A program made the position numbers and the translations under genes. This document shows, piece by piece, positions 1 through 11,300 of a DNA stretch of 64,000 nt (the stretch's first letter is position 1; each line of letters begins with the position of its first letter). The DNA is from Chrysophaeum taylorii (Eukaryota; Sar; Pelagophyceae; Pelagomonadales; Pelagomonadaceae), in contig JAQMWT010000322.1 in the NCBI GenBank assembly GCA_029834535.1, positions 1 to 64,000 of the forward strand, read 5' to 3'. The notes beneath the pieces were generated by a model. It was not told the DNA's origin. It saw only the letters and a program-made list of their open reading frames with translations, and did not search any database.

Positions 1-714
1 GAAATTCGGCCAGTGGAAGTAATGTCAGGTCGCGATACTGATCCGGCGTTCCGTTCGCACTTCATTGCTGGGCAATTCTGAGCGCTCGCGGACGAGCGTC
101 GAACTTGCTCAGGCCTCACCGCATATGAAAGCATCTACTCTCTCAACGATGTTATTCAATTGACCATCCAGATTTCCAAGATTCTGGAAGCCAACCTGCC
201 AACATCGAAGAGGCGATTAAGAAGGAGAAGGAAAGGAGCGCACCACGGATGAGGAGAGAGCAGCAGCAGCAGAGGCAGCAGTTGCAGCCAGTCAACGGGT
301 TGGTTATGTTACTGACTCGGTTGGAACCTGGCTACCACAGGGGATAGATCCATACGCGTCAAGCAATTACGACGTGCCTCAGTTGCGGCCGGCATGGTAG
401 TTTAACCACGACAACGGTGTGTCCTGTGCCGGACAATCCCTCGAGGAAGAGGCGTGCTGCTCAGACGTTGACGAATGCGGGTTTTCCAGCAACGCCAGAG
501 GACAGGAGCAATACCGACGGACGCTTTTAGCTGCAGCAGGACAGGCTTCAGTGACTCAGCTAGCGCCGCGCGTTGTGCAACAGCCGCAGGTGGTCTACAC
601 AGCAGCACAGGTGCCAGGTGCAGGTCAACAGCAGCTGGTTGCAGGCACTCAACAGCGTTTGGTTGCAGGCACTCAACAGCAGGTGGTCCGAAGGCAGCCC
701 GCAGTGCAGCGGAC
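1..714 (+). pseudogene. Ty3/gypsy gag, C-terminal part with zinc knuckle (copy A)
   Basis: Bases 1-420 match the capsid and zinc-knuckle coding part of the inverted copy (39390-39840) but with several single-base losses that break the frame. From about 419 one open frame continues through a Gln/Val-rich stretch containing repeated VAGTQQ-type peptides. The intact equivalent in the other copy has a knuckle of the form C-x2-C-x7-H-x4-C, an unusual spacing. Role by family: virion-like particle protein that binds the RNA genome. Non-functional here. Confidence 0.8.
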
Positions 715-2280
715 CGCTCAGACCTCGGTGCGCCTGGAGGATCTGACTACGGCTCTCAACACGATGAACTTGATTCGTCAGGCACAGCAGACGGCTCCAC
801 CGGTTAGAGGGCAACAGTCTCAGAGAGCGAACCCTAGCCAGCGCAATGATGGTGTCGCCGCTCAGTGGCTTGAAGTGCTTGGCGAAGATCAGGATGACAC
901 TAAGCGAGCGGACTACTGCACTGTGCAGTATTCTGAGCTCATGGAGGGCAACGTGTATGACGATGACGATGTTGGGGGCGATGATGATAGCTTCTCTGCA
1001 GAAGGCTATTCCCCTGGTGACCCCATGGAACCTCCTTCCTTTTTGGTCATCACTGAAGATGCATGGGTGGAGGAGCAGGAGCAAAGTACCGAAGTGACTG
1101 GAGTTGCATCTAGAGTTCCCTCGGAAGACGAAGATAATCGTGACGGATTGGGGTATACGATTGTTCGTGTGGGACAAGATACCTTGGTTGCTATGGATAT
1201 AGTGCCACCGAGGGACGACTGCGCCGAGCGTTATGCCGCTCACCCTTCCATCTCTTCGGATTTCGAGAGTTTCTGCCCTCAGACTGCGTTGAATACCACT
1301 CAGGATCCCGACCATCGTGAAAATAAAGCCGTGAGGTATTGCACGAGATCCGCCTCGTCGACGTATGTGCCTGTGACTGTCTCTTCGCTAGATGGTTCGA
1401 AATATTCCATCATCGCTGCCGGTTTGGATGGCATGGCTGATTCCCCCATCGATCACCGCTTGTATCGCAAACTTGATCGTGACGGCAAAATCATCTATCG
1501 TCAGCCACTCCCCTACATTACTCTAAATGGATCAGGAGGTTCGGGAGCTGCTATTCGAGAATGGGTCATTCTCCGGATCTCCTTGGCCGACGACATCCAT
1601 GCTGCTCATGTTCTTCGTTGGTCAAACGAATGGGCAGTTACTATTAGGAGCACGAGAATTACGACTCTTGGGTACGATTTTGGATTATGCGACAGAGCTA
1701 TTTTTCGGCGTTCTGAAGTGACCATTGGAGTTCTCAAGAATCGGACTTCCGCCTCGCCACAAGACCAGCATGGAATTGTCCTTTACAATGATGCATTCGA
1801 TGCGACTCCGCAGGTAGTGCAGATGTTCCCGACAGCTAAGCTTGCTGTGCAATACGGAAATATCCAAACTTGGACGCCAGTTGGTAAACCGTGGAGTTAT
1901 GACAGTCTACTGCTATTCGTATCAGAGCGAGTCACCATCACGTTCCTCCGGTGATCAGACTGCTGAAAAAGCGGAAGACCAACTTAAATGCCCTGCAGAC
2001 GAGGAAGATATCATCCCTCATTTCGCGTACGTGACGAGTACTCGATTTCTTCTTCCAAGCCAACCGTACTTCTTGGAGATGGAGTGCGATGTGCCGCTGG
2101 AAAAGGGTCACGTATTCCGACCTTATCGGTCACTCCCAGATCTCCGCCTTGTAACTGGTTCCTATTCATCGTATTGCGCTGACGAGCCCAACGAAGTTCA
2201 TGTGGCTGTGGACACATTGGTGACGAGGTATCGACCCCGAAGTCCCGGTGGTCGAAGGCGAGATCATGCCGCATGAAGGA
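715..2280 (+). pseudogene. Protease-like region and protease-RT linker (copy A only)
   Basis: An open frame from gag continues to 1954, and an overlapping frame runs 1842-2276 after a frameshift. Residues around 1400-1450 (AGLDGMADSPID) followed about 80 residues later by LGYDF have the spacing of a retropepsin active site and its second conserved LGxDF motif, but the D-S/T-G triad is not canonical. The following part (FLLPSQ, then VFRPYRSLPDLRLVTG, then VHVAVDTLV) resembles the beta-rich linker that usually follows the protease in Ty3/gypsy polyproteins. An acidic, low-complexity stretch lies at 940-1100. This whole region is absent from the inverted copy. The protease assignment is inference; the linker is somewhat firmer. 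Confidence 0.5.
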
Positions 2281-2479
2281 TGTCAACATGCAGCTAGAAG
2301 CCATTGATGACGTGTGTCATGCCACTCTTACGGCTGCTGTTGACGACAATGAAGTCGAGGAGGATGTCTTGAGTGACAGACCTCCTCCTCAGCCACCTCC
2401 AGATGAAGAAGTGACAAAAACACCAGAAATGGAGATGGAGGCGACTGATAAGGAGCTGCCATCTAAGCACGCCTCCTTG

Positions 2480-3200
2480 GTTTGGATACTCACCACCTAC
2501 ACCTTTGTCGTCGTCTACTTTGCTGGCGCTGGAGGATCAACGTTGGGTATCCGGCGATGCAATGAGCTATATGGCAGTTCATTTCGCATTGTCCTGGCTT
2601 TGGATGCTTGTCCTCAAGCCCGAGCCACCTTTGAACTCAATTTTCCGAAGATTCCCTATGTTTTGCATGAGTTGGGAAATCTCATCGTCGTACATACGAC
2701 TTGGTGTTGTCGTATTTACACTCAGATTTTGGAAGCATTCTTATTTTCACGCCAGTCCGCCGTGTATCTATGGATCGACTGCCAATTTGCACTACAGGGA
2801 CGCACGCAAGGGCGCTACTATTACTTCTTGGGTCCTGCGTCATTTCCGCAACGCACCTTATGTGATTGGACGATGGACGCTCGAGCAGGAACCATCAGTG
2901 ATCCCTTTTGACCCAGCGCTGGGATTTACAGGTGGTCACCCGCTCATTATAGTGAACAGTTCCTCTACGCGCACGGCTATCGGCCCTGCCTTCACGGTGA
3001 CGCGCAATAAGCTCCGCATAGGACCTCATTTCTCGAACACCCGTCCACTCACGTTGCAGATGCACCAGGAAATTATGACCGTTCCTGCTACGTGGCAATG
3101 GGGTGCGACAGTTTCAGAGACAAGCTATGAAGATGCTTGGCAGTATGGTGCCACCCGCGACTATGACGCGGATTGCGCTAGCAGTGCACAATTCGTTTGA
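2480..3200 (+). pseudogene. Retrotransposon-borne C5 cytosine DNA methyltransferase domain (copy A, broken)
   Basis: Translation shows C5-methyltransferase motifs in order: motif I FAGAGGSTLG (about 2518-2550), a motif II-like LDACPQARATFELNFP, motif IV PPC with the catalytic Cys at 2757-2765, a Glu-containing motif VI candidate (WTLEQEP), a PAFTVTRN segment like the PApTIt stretch after small target-recognition domains, motif IX (RPLTLQMHQE) and motif X (GSMVPPATMTRIA). By family the enzyme would transfer methyl from S-adenosylmethionine to C5 of cytosine in DNA. Lesions against the inverted copy: a 1-bp loss just after the HELG codons (near 2675), an in-frame 150-bp deletion between two TTTTG repeats at about 2910 that removes motif VIII, and a 2-bp loss near 3123. 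Confidence 0.85.
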
Positions 3201-3419
3201 ACCTTCACTTCGAAATTTGGGTAAGTTGCGGAATATTGCGACGACCACGCTAGCCCAACCTGATCACCATATTCTACGGTTTTCACCTTTTGCTGTAGAG
3301 TCGCGCATTCCAACGCTCGACCCTGCCACTCGAAGTGTATCATGGATTGCGCCCGGTGAACTCTATTCTCCTGCGAGTCCTGCACCATCCGCTGCTGCCA
3401 CCATCGCCACTGCTGTTAT

Positions 3420-5190
3420 GCAGAGCAACCAAGTTGATAACCAGCCCTCCGCAACTGCTGAAGAAGAAGGCACCGCGAAAGAGCGACCACCGTATTTCAA
3501 TACGTACGACATTCCGTGGGCGGACGCGCCTCACGACGAACATGGTCAACCTTCACCGGTGATGCCTCCTCATTTAGCGGATCAGGAGAGCATGCAGGTC
3601 ATCCCTCCGACCGTCGCGCAGGTCGAAGAGGTGATGACTTGGTTGGGTATTACAGAGCATCCTGCTTTAGATGATGACGAGAAGCTGATGATGAAGCATT
3701 TAATCTCGTATTCGTGGGCATTTTCGATGATGTGATGAGACCTGTTGATTCACCTGAAGTGACGCTCCGGTTCAAAGAGAGACCCGACTCCCGTCAAACT
3801 CTCGCCATATCGGTTGTCGAAAGAAAAGATTGAATGTTTGCGGATGCAGATTGAAGCGTGGACCCGAGACGGAGTTACGAATTCTCCATGGGGTTTCCCT
3901 TGATGTTGCCTAAGAAAGGTGCTGAGCCTGGCACTTCCAATGCTTACAGAGCAGCTGTCGACCTACGGCGCCTCAATGCATTGCTCAAGGATGATAGCTG
4001 GCCGAGTGTGAGCATGGCTGACGCGTTGATGTTTCTCATCGACAAGTTTTGTCGTTCCAGTTTGGATATTCGTTGGGGCTATCACAATTTACGATTGTCG
4101 CTAGATGCACAAGATGTGGTCACCTTCACTAGTCCTCTGGGAGCGTACAGCTACATGCGTCTACCTTTGGTCTAACCAGCCGGAAGTTTGTTTGCAAGCA
4201 GTTGAACACTGACTTGTCGAAATGGATATATCGTGATCTCGTGGCATATATCGACGATATTCTCGCCGGTCACGCAGATACAAAGAATCACTTGCAGTGC
4301 CTTGTGCAAGTTATTCCCCATCTCGCCTTGAAAGCGCCAAGATCAAGAAGATTCATTTTATGCAAGAAGTCATTGAGTTTTGGGTCATTTATCTACCCCG
4401 AACGGACTTCTTCCATCACCAAGGTCTTTAGAAGCCATCAGACACATGCCAATTCCTGGCACTTTGTCGGATGCTGACCCTAAGAAGCAAGTGCGATCTT
4501 TCCTTGGAATGGGGAGTTTTTGCCGGCGTTATGTAAGGAATTTTGCGAAAGTTGCAGAGCCATTAAGACAACTGACGTTGCCGGACGTGAAATTCAAGTG
4601 GACGAAAGAGTGTCAGGAAGCTTGGGATGCCATCATCGAGGCTATTGTCACTTCGAAGGGCGTCTACCATCCTGATTACTCGTTACCTTTTTACATTCGA
4701 ACTGATGCTTCCGCGCATGGGTTGGGTGCTTACCTATTTCAAAAGGTACCAGTCGTTGACGACGATGGAAGAGAATCGAAGAGAGAGCCATCGAGTACTG
4801 GAGTCGAACCGTGCCTAAGTCGATGAGGAAGTACCTCGGCGCTTGGAACTCCTCGCAGTACTCTCTGCTCTCGAAAATTTCCGATTTTATATCGAAGGTC
4901 ATCAGACGAAGTTAGAGACGGATCATCGTAATTTAACGTTTCTTCGGGATTCGAATCATACGTCTGGACAGTTAGCACGATGGGCTATGCGGCTTGCGTT
5001 CGACCGGGAGCTCGGATACAAGCCTGGAAGCTCCCCTGGCATGCGTATTCCGGATTGTCTGTCGCGCAACCCTATCGACAAATTGATCGAGAAAGATGAA
5101 GACGGGGAACCGATCAATGAAGCTTTTTTGATTTTCCAAGAAATCCCCACCGATGTCCTGGCACAGCTTGCTTCACCTTCTCTTCGGTGA
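3420..5190 (+). pseudogene. Ty3/gypsy reverse transcriptase-RNase H (copy A, frameshifted)
   Basis: Fragments in several frames (3420-3735, 3858-4175, 4202-4477, 4380-4826, 4843-5190) together cover a Ty3-type RT and RNase H. Visible motifs: GVIRPANSPWGFP region, LDIRWGYH, the catalytic box AYIDDILAG (about 4240), the FLGMGSFCRRYV thumb region, RNase H carboxylates in IRTDAS (about 4700) and ETDHRNLTF (about 4915), and DCLSRNP at the end of RNase H. At least five frameshifts separate the pieces, so this is a pseudogene. Confidence 0.93.
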
Positions 5191-7022
5191 CGATGCCTAT
5201 GCTGACGGACAGCGGACCCACCGCAGCTATGGTAGCAGTTAGTACGCGACAGAACGTACAACCGCCTCAATTCTCGTACGAGTCTGAGCCAGTTGACTCC
5301 GTCGAACGTCTCCCTTTTGCGGATCAAGCGGAGGATGAGATCACTCTCGATGAGATAGCGAAAGAACAAGCTGAGGATGAAACATGCAAGCGCATCAGAC
5401 GAAAGCTCGACTCTGAACAGAAAGATCAAGACGAGCAGTCATCCGTACCATATGAGGTTGATGACAACGTGTTGTATAAGGTCGATGATTCAGCTTCTCA
5501 ACGTCTTATTGTGGTCCCTCAGTCTATGCAAAAGCGTGTGATCGCCATGCATCACCGAGGCTTGTTCGGAGGCCATGTAGGACGAGACTCCACAGCGAAT
5601 CAAATCTTAGAACGGTATTGTGGCCAAACGTCTCATCATCCGTTAATGAGTTCGTCAATGCCTGCATTATTTGCCAGAAGATTCGATCCACCATGCCTAG
5701 CGCCATGGCTTGCTCTGTCAACCGAATCGCGTCGGAGATTGCTATGTCCTAGGTATGGATTTGATTGGACCTCTGCGAGGCGCTGACCTGTACACGTATA
5801 CTCGCAATGTGCGATGCAGCATCACATTTCTTGAAATTAGCTCTGATCAACACGAAGCATGATTATTCGATTTTGAACGCGTTTGTGGACAAGATTTTAC
5901 TTGAGGGATGTCTCCCACGGTGTATAGTCACGGATAATGGAAATGAGTTCGCGAACAGGTTATTTCGCACGTTTGTTCGTCAATTCAACGTACGTTATCG
6001 TACTACCCTTCCGTATCACCCTCAGAGTAATCATACTGAGCGTGTCAATCGATTCATCAAAGCTTTCTTGCGAGCTGCGATCGATGAACAGCGTCAGCCA
6101 GACTGGTCGAATTTCCTCCCATATGTGTCATTCATGTACAATAGGATGTACATTCCGGGAACGAAGATTTCACCTTTCATGATGCGTACTGGCAAGCAAC
6201 CCCTGTTACCACCCGATTACAATCTTTTGAGTGAACAGCGTGATCTACCGCAATCACGTCATCAGATTTTGGTGGACTTTAAGAACAAGTTTGAATTTTA
6301 TAGTCGACTCGTTACGAGCTCACCAGAAAGCACAGGAGCCAAAAACTCAACTATGATGCCCACCAAATTGACATCCAGTTTCCCCAGGTGATTATGTTCT
6401 GCGTTTCGTGCCTCAGACGCGCCACAAGCTACGGCCCATTTGGCGCGGGCCGAACATAGTTACCAGATAGATCTCTCCCGTCGTTTACGAAATTCAAGAC
6501 GTCAACGACGATGATGCTGAATCGGTTGTAGTATCTGTACAACAGATTGTGCCTTTGAAAGTGCCAACCATCGACACTTCTTCCGCCCCCCTGCATTTAC
6601 CTTCGGACCGCGACCGGTTCAAACATGTTAAGTTCGTGATTTTCAGGGTGAAAGGACGATCCAACGCGTGGAAGAAGCGTATCTATGTTGCCGAAGTCTA
6701 CGAAGAATATGACCACGACAATGATACAGTTGCGCTTCACTATTATACCGATTTGGGACCGCGCGATGATCCTCGCGTCTTTGATCCTACTAAGCCTCTG
6801 GCTGAGCGACGCTTAAGACCAGAATATAAAGATGCGGACGGAGGTAGCTTCACACGTTTACGACCAAACATGGAGGGCTGTGAACCCTGTGTGACTGATT
6901 TTCGCCCGGATGAAATCGATGTCCTCGTCACTAACTTCGGTCTCCACAGCAACAAAGTTCCTGCTGATGTAGCTGAACGAGCTTATCGTACCATTCGTGA
7001 GCGTGACCTTCGTCACCCTTGA
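5190..7022 (+). pseudogene. Ty3/gypsy integrase with conserved C-terminal tail (copy A)
   Basis: The zinc-binding His pair lies near 5545-5580; the Cys pair and the first core Asp (MDLIGPL, about 5757) are split by frameshifts. The second core Asp is in VTDNGNEF (about 5930) and the Glu in NHTERVNRF (about 6035). After the DNA-binding region (frameshift near 6320-6480) an open stretch 6549-7022 encodes a tail (KFVIFRVKGR, then VAEVYEEYDHDNDTVALHYYTDLG) that is also present in element B. The stop codon at 7021 precedes the purine-rich tract and LTR. Confidence 0.92.
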
Positions 7023-7058
7023 AGTCGAGGACGACTTCATCTCAAGTAGGGGGCTCCT

Positions 7059-7387
7059 GTGGCAGTAACGCCCATTCCCCCCACTTGCCTGCCTGCCACC
7101 TGACTTACCCTGATTGTTGCCCTGGTATTGACCTTGCACTTATGGGGGGGTGTCATCTTGACACCCTCACCTGCGCTTCCGCTGAACCCAATGTACCGGG
7201 CATTTGTATTGCTTTCTTGCTGTCTTCTTGATATTACCCTCATTTGATTGTCCGATTTCGTGATGGCGTAAGGTATTACGCTGAGATCGGGCGTGTGGTG
7301 GTTTCACCCACGGTTCGGGTTGGGAGAAAGGGCTGTTGAGGCCCCTGGTCCGGCCAGGAGGGGCGGGTATCTGAGAAAACCACTACA
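7059..7387 (+). repeat. 3' LTR of Ty3/gypsy copy A
   Basis: A 329-bp block starting TGTGGCAGTAAC and ending CCACTACA, so it has TG...CA ends. It matches, in reverse, both ~330-bp LTRs of the inverted copy (33885-34214 and 41505-41834). The purine-rich AAGTAGGGGGCTCC stands directly before it, as expected for a polypurine tract. Confidence 0.92.
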
Positions 7388-7513
7388 TCTTCTCTTCTCA
7401 TCGTCATCCGTTTTTTGCGTGATCATGCTCCCGCTATCCCCCTGCTTATTGACAACGCAAGCGCATTACACGTCGCTAATCACTACCGAACCTAAAATAC
7501 CGGTATCAAAGGT

Positions 7514-8478
7514 CAGGGTTTAGTTTTAGTACTTTAGTACATGTTTTAAACCGGTTTAAAACCGGATTTAACTTGGATTTTACCGGTTTAAACATCTTCT
7601 CGCGTCCAGTTGACATCGAAACTCTCAGAAAACGCTGCAGGACGCCCGTTTGTGTTCAGGGAGCAAAATCTTTCTCTTCTGTGCCACACGCTCGCTGCCT
7701 CCAGTTGAAGTTGCACACGCTGGTGACCGTTATGGTGACCATGTTCAAGGGGGGACGGCCCAGGAGTTCGGTGAGCGACTACGTGATCACAACGCCTAAG
7801 GGCGACGGCATGTTCGAATGGAGATGTGCGGCACGCGGCTGCACGCACGCACGCACGGGCAAAAAGTTCAAGCCAACTCAATGGGTTGAGCACATCGTCC
7901 TGGATTGCAATCACACGCCCGATGGCGTTAAGTGCACGCTCGCGAGCAAGTCGTCAGCTAAGAATATCTCGGGGTGTGTATGGGCCACGAATAAGCGGCC
8001 CGCCGTTGTCCACGACCTTCGCGCCTCGAAGCGACATCGTCCGCGCCTTCGTTGTTGCCGAAGACTGGGACGGCTCCGTCGCAAGTCGTGTCGAAGCAAG
8101 CTACTAGAGTCACCGAAGTCACTGATAGGTGTGATACGCGCCGTGCCAATCTAATCAACGAGAAGATCACCAAATTCATGGTTGGTTGCGCTCTGCCTTT
8201 CAGCATCGTCAACACCTCTTTCTCCATCGATATGATCAGGGCGCTCAACGCGCCTACGTCAAGCACTTGCCCAAGTCCGAGGCCTTTCGGCGCACGTGGG
8301 CGCCACGGCTTTTGGAAGAGACCGTACATAATATCAACAAGATGTGGTTCGCCACCGGCAACTTCGCTCGAACCATTGGGTTCGACGGCTTAGAAGACCA
8401 AGGCCGGCACTCAACTCGGGGTTAGCACGAAGAGTGTACATGGTGAGCTGACGTGGCGGTACGAAACCTAAACCCCCC
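7514..8478 (+). pseudogene. hAT-family transposase relic
   Basis: Bases 7742-7962 encode a BED-type zinc-finger-like segment (WRCAARGC, later HIVLDC) followed by a Lys-rich linker, typical of the N-terminus of hAT transposases. Bases 8110-8425 encode, over two frames, a stretch matching the hAT pattern of a short helix (INEKITKFMVGCALPFSIV), a conserved Phe/Leu block and a degenerate DG-E motif (GFDGLED). The frame shifts near 8245. Possible terminal inverted repeats are CAGGGTTTAGTTTTAGTAC at 7514 and its near complement ending about 8476. The C-terminal dimerisation domain is missing, so the copy is inactive. Confidence 0.6.
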
Positions 8479-8595
8479 AAATTTGTGTGTTGTTTTTTAC
8501 CGGAAAAAAAACAAAAAAACCAGGTTTAAACTACCCCTGTAAAAAACCGAGAGGTACGGTACTAATCACCCTAAAGTCAGTGCTCCCTCTCGACA

Positions 8596-8930
8596 TATCA
8601 ATTTGCGAGAATTTCGGATTCGAGACTACCAGGCCAACTCGGTCACTCGTCCCCTCTGGTGTCCTACTCACGACCAGATCGCTGATCATTTTTCAAAACT
8701 TCTTCCCCGCATCTTGTTCCGCAAGTTCAAGAAAGCCGACGGTCTTCATTTCGCCGGGATGGGGTTCGCTCGGTTGGGCAGAACGCGACGGACAGGTCGA
8801 TTGTTCGTGGACCAACACGTCCGCGGCCTGCGACGCTTTTGCACGACCTCGCATAAGACCGCGCGCAGTGGCGGTACACCATCAACAAGTCCGTCCTCGT
8901 CCCTCGCCTCTGCCCCAACTGCGTGATTTT
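8596..8930 (+). pseudogene. Ty1/copia RNase H C-terminal relic
   Basis: The translation contains PTHDQIADHFSKLLPRILF, the signature near the end of copia RNase H (usual form: QlADiFTKpLp...F). Nothing of the upstream reverse transcriptase is seen, and the frame soon becomes low-complexity. It is a short fossil of a copia element unrelated in position to the one at 61.4-64 kb. Confidence 0.65.
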
Positions 8931-8994
8931 CCTCTGTGATTCCGTACCGGCTCCTGCCGGTCCGGCCTGGCTCCCATGCTCGGGAGAGGTCTGA

Positions 8995-9018
8995 AGTTAG
9001 TTAGTTAGTTAGTTAGTT
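8995..9018. repeat. TTAG tetranucleotide microsatellite
   Basis: Six uninterrupted TTAG units directly downstream of the copia relic. The rest of 9019-9265 has no gene; it contains TTGAGAGGCTTGGTGAGCG, a motif that recurs at about 60645. Confidence 0.9.
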
Positions 9019-9265
9019 CATTCCACCTCTGTGGCGGCAACTCCTGACCGCTAAGGCTTACCCCTCCCTCTCTCGAGGCTTGATACCCGTTCAACGGGAC
9101 ACCTTTCCCTATCTTCTTAGTGACATCATACCTCTCTCTTGTGAGAAGCATTCTTGCTGTATTCTTGTAGTATCCTTGCTATCATATACCATCTCTCCAT
9201 CTTGTTGAGAGGCTTGGTGAGCGTGAGCAAGGTGTGTGGCGAGCGTATCCGACCCCGAGTCCGTG

Positions 9266-9353
9266 TTTTCCTCGTTTAGTGAGGTCTAGGACGAGTCGGT
9301 GAGTACCCCCTTTGTCACCCGGGGGTCGGGAAGGTTTTTTCTGTACCGCCATA
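9266..9353 (+). repeat. 88-bp direct repeat, left copy, flanking element B
   Basis: Begins TTTTCCTCGTTTAGTGAGG and ends with TACCGCCATA. The copy at 14498-14585 has the same length with only a few substitutions. The two bracket element B, so this is either an LTR remnant or a piece duplicated in a rearrangement. CCTC...GAGG at its left end can form a small hairpin. Confidence 0.85.
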
Positions 9354-9547
9354 CGCGGTGGAGGATATGAGATCGTGCGACTACATCGGTCGCCGACGAG
9401 CGAGTGCTGCCGTACGTGTTGTATTACGTGGTCCGGATTTGTACGTGCGCCCTGATCAAGCACACGGAGTTCCATTGGACCGGTTTGCGTTGAGAATATA
9501 CGCGAACGTTGTTTGTGTTCGTGTGCTCCGAGTGACGACGAACACGC

Positions 9548-11300
9548 GTGCGCGTCAAAGGTGAAAAGATCAATAAGAGCCACCCTGAGGTGAGGTACAA
9601 ATACGAAGAAAAGTTCGATGTGCCATGGAAGGATGCGCCACGCGATGCGGACGGTGTACCGTTACCGCAGACTCCCGAGCACGTCAAGGACAATGATGCG
9701 ATGAAAGTCGTAATTCCGACGAAGGAAGAAGTTGAAAAGGTTGTTCGAGATTTAGGAATTCCCGACAAGCCGCATCTGGATGATGATGCGAAGAAGATAT
9801 TGAGCCATTGCGTGCAATACGCGTGGGCTTTCTTTGATCCGATTATGAGACCAGTGAACTCGCCACCGGTTTCTCTACGCTTTAAAGACGCAAACCCACG
9901 ACCGATCAAGATGACGCCTTATAGGTGACGCCAGCAAAGCTCGAGTGTCTCAGAAAGCAGATCACTGAGTGGTGTCGCGATGGAGTCATCCGACCGGCGA
10001 ACTCTCCGTGGGGATTCCCTGTACTGATGCTGCCTAAGAAGGGAGCAGAGGCCGGGACGTCGAATGCTTTTCGCGCTGCAGTTGACTTGCGTCAGCTCAA
10101 TGATCAGCTGGTCAATGACAGTTGACCGAATATTCGTCAAGATGATGCTTTGGCTTTTCTTGCCATGCGCCGTTGGCGGACGTGCATTGATATTCGATGG
10201 GGTTATCATAACTCACGTTTGGACGCAGCTGCTCAGGACGCTGTTACGATGGTTAGTCCACTTGGAGCCCATAGTTTCTTGCGTTTGCCTCTAGGAGTAA
10301 AAACAGCAGGAGCTCTCTTTTGTAAGCAGATGGCTAGCGATTTGTCCACATGGATGTATAAGGACTTGGTCGCGTTTGTCGACGATATTATGATGGGATC
10401 GGATGAACTCCATCGACATTTACAAGTTTTGATTGAAGTGTTGTGCCATTTAGCACAGCGAGGATATAGTGGACGAACTTCGAAGTTCCACCTCCTCAAG
10501 GTTGAAATCGAGTTTTTGGGACATATTTCGACTCCGGAAGGCTTGAAGCCGAATCCCAAGACGTTAGAAGCGTTGCAGCAGATGCCGATTCCCGGTACGT
10601 TGCCCAATACGTCCCCGAAGACCCAGATTCGATCTTTCATTCGTATGAGCAACTATTGCCGCAGACATGTGAAGAATTATTCGAAGATTGTGGAGCCGCT
10701 TACGCGATTGTGTCTTGAAGGCGTTAAGTTTGAGTGGACGCCTGAGTGCCAAAAGGCATGGGACACGATCATCGAAGCTGTGGTGGACTCTCGCGGAGTA
10801 TATCATCCTGACTACGATCTTCCTTTTCAGATCCGCTCGGATGCTTCCAAGGATGGTCTGGGTGCGTATCTTTTTCAGCTCGTGGAAATCAAGGACGAAA
10901 CCGGCAAGGTGACACGAGAGGAACGAGTAATTGAGTATTGGAGCCGAGCTGTGCCGAAAGAGATGCGGAACTATGAGCCTCGCCGGCTAGAGCTACTGGC
11001 AGTTATTCTGTCTCTTGAGCATTTCCGCTCTTATATTGAAGGTCACAAGACGATCCTTGAAACAGATCATCGCAACTTGACGTTTTTACGAAAGGCGAAG
11101 CACTCGTCTGGGCAGTTGGCTCGATGGGCGATGCGGCTCGCCAATTTTGATCCTGAATTGGGTTACAAGCCAGGGAAGTCGCCGGGAATGAGCATCCCTG
11201 ACTGTCTCTTTCGCAATCCTATAGATCATGTCATCGAGACGGACGAGTTTGGTGAACCCTTGAACCACGCGTATCTAGTCTGCCAAGAACTCCCTCGTTC
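9548..11300 (+). pseudogene. Reverse transcriptase-RNase H of element B
   Basis: Starts within a pre-RT segment (KFDVPWKDAPRD) equivalent to the start of RT in copies A/C. An in-frame stop lies at 9926-9928 and another break at about 10125-10150. From 10150 a long open frame carries IDIRWGYHNS, the catalytic box AFVDDIMMG (about 10375), RNase H acidic residues in IRSDAS (about 10835), ELLAV and ETDHRNL (about 11065), and DCLFRNP. Role by family: copies element RNA to DNA and removes the RNA strand. Confidence 0.92.

Larger units (their letters stand above)
1..7387 (+). mobile_element. Ty3/gypsy LTR retrotransposon, copy A (5' end outside window, degenerate)
   Basis: Order along the strand is gag, protease and linker, C5 DNA methyltransferase, reverse transcriptase, RNase H, integrase, integrase tail, 3' LTR. 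This is the Ty3/gypsy order (integrase after RNase H) with an extra methyltransferase module. The element is closely similar to the inverted copy at 33885-41834, which shows where this one has lost bases: the reading frame is broken at least ten times, so it cannot make a polyprotein. Its 5' LTR and gag start lie left of the window. It retains about 1.7 kb between gag and the methyltransferase that the inverted copy has lost. Confidence 0.93.

Noticed and set aside
8456-8478. 8-bp hAT target-site duplication around the transposase relic
   Set aside because: The bases outside the proposed inverted repeats do not match, so the ends are uncertain.
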